A DNA stretch of 64,000 nt from JACRDG01 sp963760985. GTDB taxonomy: Bacteria; Desulfobacterota; Desulfomonilia; Desulfomonilales; Desulfomonilaceae. The first letter of the stretch is position 1, and every line of letters begins with the position of its first letter. A program made the position numbers and the translations under genes. Shown piece by piece: positions 1 through 9,979 of this stretch. The stretch is from the NCBI GenBank assembly GCA_963760985.1, contig CAVXFM010000015.1, positions 682,001 through 746,000 on the forward strand, read 5' to 3'. The notes under the pieces are model-generated. The model saw only the letters and a program-made list of their open reading frames with translations, had not been told where the DNA came from and searched no databases.

Positions 1-225
1 GCCAATGAGCCGCTTGATCGCGAACAGAGTGTTCTCAGGATTGGTAATGGCCTGCCGTTTGGCCACTTGTCCCACGACCCTCTCTCCCGCGTCGGTAAAC
101 GCGACCATAGACGGTGTGGTGCGACCGCCCTCTGAATTGGGCATGACCGCCGGGTCTTTCCCTTCCATTACCGCGACGCACGAATTGGTAGTTCCTAAAT
201 CGATTCCGATGACTTTACCGGCCAT
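1..225 (-). CDS. dnaK: DnaK chaperone, N-terminal part (runs off the window)
   Basis: Only the first 75 residues are present, read leftward from an ATG at 225. The protein opens with a Gly-Ile-Asp-Leu-Gly-Thr-Thr-Asn phosphate-binding loop, the signature of the Hsp70 ATPase domain, followed by the typical GGRTTPS stretch. A strong AGGAGG ribosome site lies just upstream of the start. It is the cytoplasmic ATP-driven Hsp70 that works with DnaJ and the nucleotide exchanger GrpE; grpE lies directly upstream on the same strand, about 160 bp away. I saw no CIRCE inverted repeat in the visible upstream region. Confidence 0.97.
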   Translation of the reverse strand, partial: MAGKVIGIDLGTTNSCVAVMEGKDPAVMPNSEGGRTTPSMVAFTDAGERVVGQVAKRQAITNPENTLFAIKRLIG

Positions 226-386
226 GTTCTCCTCCTAACCCGCGCCTTGGTGACGCTGGTCCTCAGTTATATGAAAGCTTTTGCTTGTGATGAACCGTAT
301 AGTTGCCCGTGTCCTTTTGGGTACCCCGAATGCGAGAAATACACGTGCTACGTCTTCGGGGAAGCATTGCGTGACTCACCAGCCTT

Positions 387-1028
387 CTACTCGTTCTCGG
401 CCTCACCTACGGAAACCGCAGCGGAGACGACCACCTTGGCGGGCCGCAGGAGACGTTCCTGATACAGGTATCCCTTCTCCAGGACCTCCACGACCGTATT
501 GGGGGGCCGGTCTTCGAGGGGGATCCGTGCCAGTGCTTCGTGCACATGAGGATTGAACGGTTCGCCCAGAGACTTTATCTCGGTGACTCCGTACCGACTC
601 AAGGTGTCGCGAAACATTCCTGCGATCATGCTCACGCCTTCAGTCAGAGGATCGCATTTCCCCGCAACGTCGCAATGCCCCAGCGCTCGCTCCATGTTGT
701 CCACAATCGGCAGAAGATCTCTGAGCAACTCTTCATTCTTGTATTTGAGCAGCCTGCTCTTTTCCTGCAAGGTACGCTTCTTATAATTCTCGAGTTCGGC
801 AACTGCGCGCATCCAACGGTCGCGGTTTTCCGCGGCCTCTTTACGAGCGCGGTCAAGAGAATCCTCCCCCTGTTCGGGTGTCATCGAGGCGCATTCTTCG
901 CCCACCTCGGAAAGGCTTGCTGGCTGCCTGGTTCCGTGCTCCTGTAGGGCCTTTGCCCGCGGCTGATTTGCTTGTTCCGAAGAGTCGGCAGGTGTGGCTG
1001 TCGTTTTTTCTCGGTCCCGTTCGGTCAA
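387..1028 (-). CDS. grpE: GrpE nucleotide exchange factor
   Basis: This 213-residue protein has the GrpE layout: a polar, poorly conserved N-terminus (about 1-60), a long charged helix or coiled coil with an LENYKKR core (about 65-120), and a C-terminal beta domain containing the FNPHVHEAL region and a VVEVLEKGY-type strand. It exchanges ADP for ATP on DnaK in the cytoplasm. It precedes dnaK on the same strand, so the two are probably co-transcribed. I see no hrcA gene upstream. The N-terminal 50 residues are low-complexity, so the exact start is less certain than the gene call. Confidence 0.95.
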   Translation of the reverse strand: MTERDREKTTATPADSSEQANQPRAKALQEHGTRQPASLSEVGEECASMTPEQGEDSLDRARKEAAENRDRWMRAVAELENYKKRTLQEKSRLLKYKNEELLRDLLPIVDNMERALGHCDVAGKCDPLTEGVSMIAGMFRDTLSRYGVTEIKSLGEPFNPHVHEALARIPLEDRPPNTVVEVLEKGYLYQERLLRPAKVVVSAAVSVGEAENE

Positions 1029-1466
1029 GATTACCTCCAGTGAGAGCGTTAAGCATCAGTCCTGGACTGGCCTGTGCATGCACAGCCGCGCAGCGGAGTG
1101 TGTGCGGCCGGATATCCGTATCCTGCAGGCCCCTGTCTTTGGATTTGTCCTGGATCCGCGCTGATGACAGATCGCGGGTCCGGGACCTCTACGTAGGGAC
1201 GTGTGTAATCATCGCGCGTTCAAGGCAGTAAATCCGGCGGCATATCTCCTGCACTGTGATCGACCCGGACTCACTGCGCGTCAGAGTCGACCCGGCCAAC
1301 GCGGTATCTGCGGCTACGCGTGAGCAGCAATACGTGAAGCCCTCACGGGCAGATGCTCCTTGCTGCGCTCAGGACTTCATTTGGGCACGCGTTCCCGTGT
1401 TGTCAAGTGGCGGTCAAGAGCAGAAATCGTAGAGAGAGGAAAGGAAAGAGGGCTCGATTGAATGGC
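1029..1466. other. Intergenic region, no gene seen
   Basis: About 440 bp between grpE and the RdgC-like pair. Short ORFs here look like composition noise. No tRNA, CIRCE element or clear hairpin was recognised, although the grpE-dnaK promoter must lie here. Confidence 0.5.
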
Positions 1467-2006
1467 TCAGGCCGATCCTGCGGCTATCCAGCGGCGCATA
1501 GCGGGAAGCTCCTCTGTTTCCCAGGCGGGAGAGACGCGAATACTGAGGAAATACTGGAAGAGTGTATCAACCGCTTCCATGGCTTCATCCAGAAGAAAAA
1601 TCTTTTCCAGGAACGCGCCTTCTGCGGCATCGTCAGGGTCCGCGTCCTCCGGAGGCATGACCACCGGAGTCCTCAGTGATCCAAACGAAAACCACGTGCC
1701 CTTGAGGACCATAATGTAATCATTGTCCGATGACTTGATAGAGATACGGGCTTCCTCGATTTTCTTGCCTTCCTTCAACGCTGCCAGTCCCTCGCGTAAT
1801 TCGGACTGTTCGCCCTTCAGGCTGACCATCTGAGGACTTTCCACGTCTGAAAGATCGAGGGTCATTCGGTCGAGGAAAAGGACCTCTATCACTTTCTTCC
1901 CCGGGACTTCAATGCTGCCACCGGTCTTGTCTGATTTGAACCACAACCAGGTGAGGAACTCCCGGCCAAGAAAAGCCTTTTCACGAAGAATATCAAGAAA
2001 ATCCAT
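1467..2006 (-). CDS. RdgC-associated protein, probable C-terminal half of a split RdgC-like system
   Basis: This 179-residue protein begins with a FLGREFLTWLWFKSD segment that I recall from the C-terminal part of longer RdgC-like proteins in deltaproteobacteria and myxobacteria. The remainder is acidic and rich in beta-strand patterns, with no membrane segment. It lies 46 bp downstream of the RdgC-like gene on the same strand, so the two are probably one operon encoding separate halves of a DNA-binding, recombination-associated factor. The family link is from memory and moderate; the link to the neighbour is positional. Confidence 0.55.
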   Translation of the reverse strand: MDFLDILREKAFLGREFLTWLWFKSDKTGGSIEVPGKKVIEVLFLDRMTLDLSDVESPQMVSLKGEQSELREGLAALKEGKKIEEARISIKSSDNDYIMVLKGTWFSFGSLRTPVVMPPEDADPDDAAEGAFLEKIFLLDEAMEAVDTLFQYFLSIRVSPAWETEELPAMRRWIAAGSA

Positions 2007-2052
2007 GCGTTTTGATTCCTCTGATTACGGGACCGAGTCCCCTTGTGTCGGC

Positions 2053-2665
2053 CTAAGGCACCATGGAGCTGGACTTGATGTTTTCCAGCATCCGTTTCTC
2101 TTCCGGACTCTGAAGAAGCTCTTCCCCGCGAATGTAGGGAATGAGCGGGACCAGGGTCAGGCCAAAGCTCTTCTTGAAGAGGTCTTCCAGACGCTCCCGC
2201 GCCTTGACGGAAAGGCTGGCAAAGTAGACCACCGCCTTGGTAGTATCCCAGATGAGATCGAAGACCTGAATGGAAGGAAAGACCTGGCTTTTCAGCTTGT
2301 CTTTCACCGCGTCCTTCAGCTCCCGGCGTTGAGCAGACGAGAGGCGCTGCCTTCCTGTTTCTTCCAGGAGTTTGCGTGTCTCTTTTCGCAGCTCCATTTC
2401 CAGAATGCGCGGTGGGACCCGAGCGATGTCTACCCGGAGAGCCAGCGCCACGTAACTGGTTCGCACGTACGACGCGCCGTGGAACGAGCTATCCGCGAAA
2501 TCATCGATGGATGTCCATCCGATCCCCACCAGCTCTCCGGGCGTGTCTAGTTCCCGAAACGCACCTCTCTTGATGCCGTTGTCCACCGCGTCCCAGAAAC
2601 GATCCATCCATTTCTCCTTTTACGCGGTATCTCACCACGGAAACCGACCGTGACGCAAACCCCAT
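2053..2665 (-). pseudogene. RdgC-like recombination-associated protein, frameshifted near its start
   Basis: From about residue 20 the protein resembles the RdgC core: a GWTS motif, the Val-Pro-Pro-Arg-Ile-Leu region, the RLSSAQRRELKDAVKDKL helix, and a 'VVYFASLSVKARERLEDLFKK' type segment. The open frame alone would start at an ATG at 2607. A better start is an ATG at 2665 preceded by GAGGAG, giving MGFASRSVSVVRYRVKGEMD, which fits the usual RdgC-like N-terminus. The two parts meet at a tandem ATGGATGG (2604-2611): a 4-base direct duplication shifts the frame. RdgC binds DNA and modulates RecA. Either the ATG at 2607 is used or the duplication is an error or mutation. Confidence 0.7.
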
Positions 2666-2917
2666 TCTGTAACTCCTCACAAGGCAGGTCCGCGGGGCGT
2701 GGCTTCGTGCAAGAAGCTACTTCCAGGACCTCCCACGTTACTGACTTATACCTGTTGCCAAGAGTTCTGTCCTCGTGGCTCGACCTTGCCGCGAATGAAC
2801 CGGTGATCCGTGCAAGGGGCGCAAGTCGCCTTGATTTCGCGTGACGCAAGGCTGCCAAAAGGAAAGAAGAGCGCACCCTGAGCCACAAAATCACGTGCCT
2901 TTTTCTTTCAAGCTCTC

Positions 2918-3550
2918 TCACGCCAAACTATCCAGGAACGCGTGAAGCTCCCGCACCAGGGCGTCTTCCCCGCCCACATGAAAATGGTCGGTTCCAGGAA
3001 GTAGGACCGCGCGTTTCGGCTCGGGAATCCTATCGACCAGCTCTCGGAAATGCTGGGTCGAGCACACAAAGTCGCTGTCTCCCGCAACGAGCAGTTTGGG
3101 ACGTGTCTCTGTGCTCAGAAAGCCGAAGTCGTACACGTCTGCCGGTGGCGAGATACCCACCAGCATGGTCGGCCGGTTATCTTGAGCCGCGGCCTTCAGC
3201 GACACCCAACATCCGAAGGAATACCCCGCGACCACCAGCGTGCGCGCGTCGACGTGGTGAGTCTGGAGGATGAAATCCATGGCTGCCCGCACGTCTTCGA
3301 CCTCGGCAACACCATTGTCGTGCGTGCCCCAACTCCGCCCTGTGCCTCGGAAATTGAACCTCAGGCATGCGAATCCTCGTGCGAGCAAGCCCCGTTTCAG
3401 CGCCTTGACCACGTTGTTGTGCATGGTCCCGCCGTAAAGCGGATGCGGATGACAAATTACCGCGGCCGGACTTTCTGTTTCCGAAGGACGTTCAAGAATG
3501 CCTTCCAGGGTAAGGGTTCCGCAAGGAATCGATACTTCTTCTCTCAGCAT
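2918..3550 (-). CDS. Alpha/beta hydrolase (dienelactone-hydrolase-like)
   Basis: This 210-residue cytoplasmic protein has the alpha/beta-hydrolase pattern: a His-Pro-His-Pro-Leu-Tyr-Gly-Gly oxyanion region at 34-41, an RFNFRGTGRS strand-turn near 65-73, a GYSFG nucleophile elbow with Ser111, and a late TDHFH segment carrying the likely catalytic His near 189. This subgroup (short hydrolases with a CHPHPxYGG motif) is common in bacteria and mostly of unknown substrate. No signal peptide is visible. It stands alone between the RdgC-like locus and the broken permease, so context gives no function. Confidence 0.85.
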   Translation of the reverse strand: MLREEVSIPCGTLTLEGILERPSETESPAAVICHPHPLYGGTMHNNVVKALKRGLLARGFACLRFNFRGTGRSWGTHDNGVAEVEDVRAAMDFILQTHHVDARTLVVAGYSFGCWVSLKAAAQDNRPTMLVGISPPADVYDFGFLSTETRPKLLVAGDSDFVCSTQHFRELVDRIPEPKRAVLLPGTDHFHVGGEDALVRELHAFLDSLA

Positions 3551-3728
3551 GATATCCTGTGGTCACTTCCGCGTGACGCGTCGTCTGTGCACGCGCGACC
3601 GGTTTGTGGCATGGGAACGCTCAGCGCTCAGTGTTCTCAAGACAGTGCCATGGGAAACAGGTTCGCGTACGCTGGCACCGATGCTTGGGCTCCAATTTCC
3701 TGGGGAAGCATAGCCTGACGCGATACGC

Positions 3729-5429
3729 TCAAATCTCCAGTTCCGTGATCTGATTCAATCCTGCCCACAAAGGACAGACTATCAATGCCATTGCCACTCC
3801 GAGGGCCAGAACAAAACAACAGACGATCGCGGTGTAGTCCATGGTGGTGACCATGTGGTGGTGATAGCCCGCGGTAAGCACCCGATACACCGGAAACGCC
3901 TCGAGCAAAATCACCGCGGCAACCGCCAGGGCCCCGTAAATCATGGTAAGGAGCCCGCCGAAACCGGAAAAGGCCCGGTTCGCGTCCACCTGTTTCAGGT
4001 CCGCATACAGTACTCCCATGCCAATGGACAGCGAGGTGAGCCCCACGGTCAAGAATGCCATCGTGACCGTGGAAACCAAAGACATGAACGCTCCCATTCC
4101 CAGCAGTCGATTGGTCATCACTACGAGAAACAAGCCTAGAGCCAACATGGGAACCAGATAGAAAAAGAACTTTATCCACAGGATTCTGCGCAATCCCACG
4201 GGAGATTTTTTCAAAATCCAGAATGCCCGACCTTCCGCGGAAATCGCGGGAAAGAGAAACCTCACCCCCAAGGAAGAGAGCACGAAGCCGGCAAGTCCGA
4301 TGTTCAGGAAGGCAACGGCATTCTTCAGCATTCGGGTGATCTCCACGGATTCCAGGGACGGCAGGCGCGTAAAATTGTACAGGTACACCAGCACCAGGGC
4401 CAGCAAGAGAAGAAGCTGACTCAAGCGTCCCCAATCACGCGCCATCAGGAGTGTTTCCTTGATCACAATCCTTGCGGTGGTGCGATCCAGGAAACGGTTG
4501 AGCACACGGGTCCAAAGTCCGATGATGCGACTTCTGCTCAGTCTCGCGCCGCGTGCCTCAAACGCGCGAGAATACCCCATGAAATGAGCGGCTTGATGGT
4601 AGTGTCCTGCCAGCCGAAAGGCCACCAGTGCGGATGACACGAGAAGTCCTAAGAAGAGCGGCAGTTGTTCAAATCCGTATCCCGTGATGTACGGGCGAAG
4701 GGTTTCCCAGATCCACGTGGTGGGCAGGAGCGGCGACGATGGCTGGGACATTACCGACAAATAGTCCATCATGGACGCAAACCCTTCCGGATTCAGGAAA
4801 TCCTCGGGCCTCACCATGCGAAAGAGCAAATAGATGCCCACGAAAATCAACAATGCCACAAACACGAACAGGTCCCTCAATCGCCTCACGGGGAAAGATT
4901 TGACCAGCGTCTGTACCGACCAGTATGGCAAACGAGCTCACCATTACGAGCAGGCAGAAGAATCCGAGAAAACTCACCACATAAAAACTCCACCCCGCGG
5001 AAAAGACCCTGCCGTACGCAAGAAACACGGGAAACCCGAATACGAGCACCATCCAGGAAGCTTCACCAAGTGTCTCGATGAATCGCGGGAAAACAGGGTG
5101 GCTGTAGACACAGGGGAAGCCATGATCAATTCCAGGTCGTCGGACAGAAAGAACGTGGAAAACGTGGTGATCATGTTGCTGATGATCGCCACAAACGCAA
5201 AGGTGATCAGGATCATGGACAACAGCTTGGTGGCTGCGATGGTGCCGAACATTTCTTCCGCGGTGAAGTACCGGAGCGTGTACACGAATACGACAAAAAT
5301 CACCGCCCAGAGCAGGGTGACGAGTGCGGAGATGAAGCCGAAACGGAGCTTCTCTTTTCTGCCGCTCTTGAGGCGATTACCGAATTTCTTCCCACGTGGG
5401 CTCAGGAGATGGAGAACGTCTTTGATCAT
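3729..5429 (-). pseudogene. ABC-2-type exporter permease, interrupted by two frameshifts
   Basis: Three overlapping frames on the minus strand join into one polytopic membrane protein of about 566 residues. The first part (5429 to about 5085) has two membrane helices and an FFLSDDLELIMASPVS segment, which I associate with large ABC exporter permeases. The second (about 5085 to 4915) and third (4915 to 3729) parts continue with further helices. The joins lie at about 5083-5087 (one base apparently missing) and at GTACC 4913-4917 (one extra base); the net length is divisible by three. No ATPase gene is adjacent. The start ATG abuts the stop of the tat gene (TAA then ATG), implying co-transcription. 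Decay or sequence error cannot be distinguished here. Confidence 0.7.
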
Positions 5430-5885
5430 TTACGTGGTCTTCGCGATTTCCGCAGGCTGATGGTCTTTTTCTTTGGGTTCCGTGGTTTCCGGGACATCCG
5501 GTTTGTTGGCTTCACTGACACCCGATTCTTTGGCGTCCTCAGCCGCGGCCTCGGTCTCCCTGACTTGCTCCCTGGCACTCTCCAGGAGATCCGCGTAAAA
5601 ATCCGGCCCGGATTTCTCACCAAGGGGAGGCATGGTTTCTTCGTCCGCGTTGGCAGGACTCGGTTTCACCGGAGGGGGAGGCGGAGGTGAGGGCGGCACA
5701 TGATGCTCATGATCGGACGTCAGGGCATCGAGGTCAACGCTGTTGCGAATCTCCCCGGCCATTTTGACCAGTTCCCGGTACACCTTGCCCGCGACTTTCG
5801 CGGTCTCCAGGAGTTGTTTGGGTCCCAGCACGATCAGGGCCACCACCATGATGAGGACGAGTTCGCCCATTGAAATTCCGAACAC
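5430..5885 (-). CDS. Sec-independent translocase component TatA/TatB
   Basis: I chose the GTG at 5885, which gives 151 residues starting (M)FGISMGELVLIMVVALIVLGP, the typical TatA/B N-terminus: a short periplasmic end, one membrane helix (about 6-22) and an LGP hinge, then an amphipathic helix. The tail is acidic and has a run of seven prolines with one serine near residues 70-77, followed by a long charged extension. TatA/B multimerises with TatC to move folded proteins across the inner membrane. No tatC is in the window. The length and long tail favour TatB over TatA, but I cannot be sure. An AAGGGAG site lies 11 bases before the GTG. Confidence 0.85.
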   Translation of the reverse strand: MFGISMGELVLIMVVALIVLGPKQLLETAKVAGKVYRELVKMAGEIRNSVDLDALTSDHEHHVPPSPPPPPPVKPSPANADEETMPPLGEKSGPDFYADLLESAREQVRETEAAAEDAKESGVSEANKPDVPETTEPKEKDHQPAEIAKTT

Positions 5886-6158
5886 GGTACGCCACGCTCC
5901 CTTGATCAATATATCTTTCGTATACCACATTCTCGAGAACAACACGAGCGATGCGGCAAAACCGCGAACCGCGGGCAAAACGACACGCGGATCCGGTTAC
6001 AAAGCAGCGAAGTCCCGGACGAGGCGCGTTGCCCCCACCCATTTGGCCGAGCACCGGTCCTTGCGTTTCTTCTCTCAACTTGGTAGGAAAGGCTCATGCT
6101 GATGCAAATGCTTGGTTCAGTCACTTACCCGAGGCTGGCCATAAGGAGAAGATGAGAC

Positions 6159-6875
6159 ATGCGCCTGAGAACAATGCTGGTGATGCTGACTGTGCTCGTG
6201 ATTCCGGTTATCGCGTGGAGCCTGAACGGACCCCGGATCACATTCGACAAGCAGAGCCACGATTACGGAAAAGTACAGGACGGAGACCGAGTAGTCGAAG
6301 CATTTCCTTTTACCAATACGGGTGATGAAACCCTCGTCATAAAACAACTTCGTGCGAGTTGTGGCTGCACCAAAGCCATCAAGGGGAGCAGCGAGATCCC
6401 GCCGGGCGGCAAGAGCCAAATCACTGCGGAATTTGACACCAAGGGTCTCAGATCCGGCGTCAAGCAAAAGACGATTTACGTGCACTCCAACGATCCTCAC
6501 AATCCGATCGTGAAATTAAGTCTCACTGCAGACGTGGTGCGAGAACTCAATCTCAATCCTCCCAGCCTCGCAAAGAAGCTTCATAAGTTTTCCGATCACA
6601 TAAGTTTTCCCGTGAAGATTTCCAACGAGTCCTCGCACGTCTATACCGTGACCGGCCTTGATGCGACCGGCTCGGATCTCCACGTGTCCCTCAAGCCGGA
6701 ACACGTCATCGTAGCGCCTCAGGGCAGCACCGCGTTCAACGTGAGGATAGACCTGGAAAAAGACGTCCACAGGCAATTCTATATGGGAAAGTTTCTCCTC
6801 AAGACCGATCACCCCACGGAAAAGCAGATCGAAGTGCAGTATCTTATTCGGCTCGACCAAGTGGGCAAGAAGTAG
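6159..6875 (+). CDS. DUF1573 exported protein
   Basis: This 238-residue protein starts with a signal peptide (hydrophobic core about residues 5-19) and continues with two immunoglobulin-like beta domains. The first carries the DUF1573 signature: HDYGKV, then FPFTNTGDETLVI, then a SCGCT motif near residue 70, then GxxSGVKxKTIYVxSND. Members are periplasmic or surface proteins of unknown function. The paired Cys in CGC suggests a metal or redox role, but that is inference. It is monocistronic and divergent from the tat gene. Confidence 0.85.
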   Translation: MRLRTMLVMLTVLVIPVIAWSLNGPRITFDKQSHDYGKVQDGDRVVEAFPFTNTGDETLVIKQLRASCGCTKAIKGSSEIPPGGKSQITAEFDTKGLRSGVKQKTIYVHSNDPHNPIVKLSLTADVVRELNLNPPSLAKKLHKFSDHISFPVKISNESSHVYTVTGLDATGSDLHVSLKPEHVIVAPQGSTAFNVRIDLEKDVHRQFYMGKFLLKTDHPTEKQIEVQYLIRLDQVGKK

Positions 6876-7076
6876 ACGAGCAGCGCAGGCAGGAAGTTAT
6901 TGCGTTTTTCCGAACTCACAGCGATATTGGTCTGCCCGGGCAGTCAGCAGTGAAAGTCAGGGCGAACCATCCCCAGTCAAATGGTTTCCCGCTGCTTTTG
7001 GACGCGCGCGATGTGGCGTAGTCAAATCACGTAACGGGAAGAACGTGGCTTGTACCATCATTCCGGGGGGAGCTGG

Positions 7077-7295
7077 TTACGCATACATGAGCCGCCCTTT
7101 TGGCTCCGGAATGGTAAGTCCCAGCTCTCTCGCGGTTTCCATCCATTCCTGACTGACGAGCTCCAGATTCGCCAGGGCCTCTTGATAGGTTGCCCCATCC
7201 GCCGCACAGCCCGGCAATTCCGGCACTTCTGCAATGAAGGCCTCATCATCGCGGCTCCAGTAGATGACCACCTCGTAGCGGAACGCCTTATCCAT
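7077..7295 (-). CDS. hicB: HicB-type antitoxin
   Basis: Starting at the ATG at 7295 the protein has 72 residues with the HicB partial RNase H-like fold: YEVVIYWSRDDEAFIAEVPELPGC followed by DGATYQEALANLELVSQEWMETA. HicB neutralises HicA and usually represses the operon, but this copy is short and lacks a visible C-terminal DNA-binding domain. Its start overlaps the end of hicA by 8 bp, the usual translational coupling. It lies in a small accessory patch beside a broken HNH nuclease gene. Confidence 0.85.
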   Translation of the reverse strand: MDKAFRYEVVIYWSRDDEAFIAEVPELPGCAADGATYQEALANLELVSQEWMETARELGLTIPEPKGRLMYA

Positions 7296-7554
7296 TTTCT
7301 GCCTCACTTCCGATACGATATTTGAGAATAACTTTGCGGACTTGCTTGACCTGATACGACTTTGCTTTCCCACCGGCTTTCAGTTGCAGATTAAGTATTT
7401 CCGCGACACCCTCTTTGGAAAATATGTGGTGACTTCCTCTTACACGTTCGTCAGAGCCAAGATTACGTAGCAGATTGCGCAGGCCATCGAAAGGGATGTT
7501 CGCATCCGAAGTGCCACGAAGGAGACACAGGAGGAGTCTTTCATGCTCGCTCAT
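7288..7554 (-). CDS. hicA: HicA-type toxin (mRNA interferase)
   Basis: I selected the ATG at 7554, giving 88 residues. The C-terminal part has the double-stranded RNA-binding HicA core: a RGSHHIF motif with the catalytic His, then LNLQLKAGGKAKSYQVKQVRKVI. The N-terminal 25 residues (MSEHERLLLCLLRGTSDANIP) are an extension seen in some HicA proteins. HicA cleaves mRNA during stress and is held inactive by HicB, encoded immediately downstream and overlapping. Confidence 0.85.
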   Translation of the reverse strand: MSEHERLLLCLLRGTSDANIPFDGLRNLLRNLGSDERVRGSHHIFSKEGVAEILNLQLKAGGKAKSYQVKQVRKVILKYRIGSEAENG

Positions 7555-7652
7555 AACCCGTCCTTCATCCGTGAACAATCTGAACGGAATTGACCTAAGG
7601 GCTGGCCAGCGCCCTGCTGCCTACTTACGTACAGGCATCGCTCTCACCCTGG

Positions 7653-8773
7653 TCAAGCAGAATCTGCCAGTGGCAACTGACCGACAATAAAGGGCATTCC
7701 TGGAGTTCCGGGCATCATGGTCAGATTGAGCCGTGACCTGAAACGATGTGGAAAGGGACACGTAGAAAATTTGCCTCGGATTTCGCGACAGATCTCGCTC
7801 ACTTTCTTTGAGGGAGTTCCTGGGGTGTGATCGACCGCGGCTTGAATTGTTATTCCCACCACTTCGTCTCGTACCACCTCAGAGCTGGACAGGTCAAGCA
7901 AGTGCTGCTGCGCTTCCCCATAGGGCCACAATCCGAAACAGGGGCCAGGAAAACAGCGGAATGAGATTTCTTGACCGCGAAGCAAGCGGTCCTTTTCCAG
8001 AGAGGGCACGATGATTTGAAACATCATGTTCCCGAAGGCGACGACAAACATCATATAGGGAACTCTGTGGCAGTCCGATACCCTCTTCAAGAGTATTGCC
8101 CTCATGCCGTCAATGGGGCGTGGACCAGGAATAAAGGTGTGCCATACTAGAAGGGGCTCGTGAGGCGGCCGTCTCTGGCCATCGTGGTCGGACATGATCC
8201 ACCGAATGGCGTTTGCAAAGAAGGGCAGCTCTTCTGGCGGCATGATGGCAATCGCCATCTTCGTTAAACACTTGTATACCGCCACCGGCACGTACGGCTG
8301 TCGAGAGGGACTCATATGAAGTCGACTGTTGGGAAGGTCTAACTGAACTACGGGATCGTCCTGGTAAGAGAGAATCTCAATGCCTGTAGCTCCCAGTCCG
8401 AAACTCGCTTTCCCTTTGCCCAACTTCGTGGTGGGCACTCCGCTTTTTCCATAAATTTGGGAAATCGTCAGAAGGGGCATCATGTACCTTCGCAGCATGG
8501 TTCTCCAGGTTCTTGTGAAACAGTGCATTACATTCGTCGCATTCATCAAGGGAAATCAGCGTCTTGTTTCCCATGAACTCAGGAAACGTATGAGCTTTGT
8601 TTCTGAACGATGTCTGTACAGGACTCTTCCCGCAGTAACGGCACCGCCGCTCGTTCCTGGTTCCCACATAAATTCTCGGCCCCCCACCCAAGCCGGTACT
8701 GCACGACCTCCGCATAGTGCGTCAAGAAAAACCCGATCTGAGAGTTCGAAGGTTCTTGAACATTCTCGGTCAT
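7653..8773 (-). pseudogene. HNH-family endonuclease, disrupted by two frameshifts
   Basis: A start at 8773 (MTENVQEPSNSQIGFFLTHYAEVVQYRLG), preceded by GGGAGG, leads into a second frame with the HNH/zinc-finger part: CRYCGKSP, AHTFPEFMGNK, CDECNALF. A third frame then continues with a long C-terminal region of about 275 residues. The joins lie in a six-C run (8680-8685) and at GTACC (8484-8488); one extra base at each restores a protein of about 372 residues. The HNH part would be a DNA nuclease, possibly a defence gene, since it sits next to hicAB. The C-terminal region is not recognised. Confidence 0.7.
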
Positions 8774-8901
8774 TCGGAACCTCCCGTGCACATCATTTTA
8801 AGGACACAACCTATAAATACCATTGAATACTGAGTGCTGCAACGCACAGGTGGAGAGCGAAAGCTCGCGGGCTTAGGCGGCCGGTCGCCAAACAGGGCGC
8901 T

Positions 8902-9861
8902 TTACAAGGCTTCTTTGAGCCTTGCAATCATCGCGGCCCAGTGGGAATCGTTGGCATAGATCACAAGGCGGCCGTTGAGCCCGACCAGCTCGCGCTTCTT
9001 GGTATCTGCACGCATCTTGTATTTGTTGGCGAGGATAAGGGCATTCTTGCGAGGGGTGTCCATGTGGACCGTGCCCACGATCTTCATGCCGGGATTGTCC
9101 TGCAAAAGCATCGGAACCGTCTCACCCACGTGATTGCCAAACCAGCAATCAAAATACGCCAGTTTGGTGAGCCGCGACCGGAACACCTCCGCGTAAGGGT
9201 CGTCCTTCCCTGTCTTGGAAAGCCACGCTGCCACCGAGTCCAGCACCCGGCCACCCCCGGAAAATCCCGCCAACGTGAGGAACGTGCGGTCCTTGTGTAT
9301 GTGGGGAAAACGCTTGCGAAACGCCTTGAATACGCCGTTTACCGTCTCAATCAGACGGTCGGGCCGTTCTCCTGCCCGCGGAGCGAGCGAACTCCAGCGG
9401 CCTTTGCTCCGGTCCTCGGCACGCACAAACGGCGTGTCCACAAACCCTACGAAAAGAAACGGCCGGTTCGGTCGCTTGGAGGTCAACAGCGCCAGCTCTT
9501 TACGGAAGGAGGTATAATAGTCCTTGGAGTGCATGCCGTGGAAATAGAGGATGATCTCCACGGAGTTACTCTTCCTGAAATCGTAGTCCCCTACCAACCA
9601 TACGTACCGCAGATCATCGTCCCAAGAAGATACCCGCCAACGCTGGTAGGGTATCTCGCCCCCTCGCGAAACCACCAGACCCTGACCGTCCTGCAGCACA
9701 GGTACCAGAGTCCGTTGCACAAGATACGGGGAATTTGCGAGAAGCGTACACGAACAGAGGCACATCCCGAGTGCGACAAAACTCGCCAGCCTCAACGCGA
9801 CGCATCCGCGGAGGAAAGTCAGAAGATTGAATGGGAGAGATGTCTCTGCCCTTATACGCAT
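8902..9861 (-). CDS. Putative lipoprotein with an alpha/beta-hydrolase fold
   Basis: This 319-residue protein has an N-terminal hydrophobic stretch ending in MCLCSC (about residues 33-38), a plausible lipobox, so it is probably anchored in the envelope. The body has an IILYFHGMHS strand, a TLAGFSGGGR nucleophile-elbow-like motif (Ser about residue 200) and a C-terminal YANDSHW segment that could supply the His. The pattern suggests an esterase or peptidase of unknown substrate. The first residues vary among possible starts. The gene is monocistronic. Confidence 0.7.
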   Translation of the reverse strand: MRIRAETSLPFNLLTFLRGCVALRLASFVALGMCLCSCTLLANSPYLVQRTLVPVLQDGQGLVVSRGGEIPYQRWRVSSWDDDLRYVWLVGDYDFRKSNSVEIILYFHGMHSKDYYTSFRKELALLTSKRPNRPFLFVGFVDTPFVRAEDRSKGRWSSLAPRAGERPDRLIETVNGVFKAFRKRFPHIHKDRTFLTLAGFSGGGRVLDSVAAWLSKTGKDDPYAEVFRSRLTKLAYFDCWFGNHVGETVPMLLQDNPGMKIVGTVHMDTPRKNALILANKYKMRADTKKRELVGLNGRLVIYANDSHWAAMIARLKEAL

Positions 9862-9979
9862 GGGTACGGAAATCCATCCTCGTCAGGATTTCCCTCCCCA
9901 GTTTGCCGATTTTATCAACTTATCAAAGGATTTGTCAACAGAAGACCGGAAACGACACAGGTTTTCCGCAGAACGAGCC

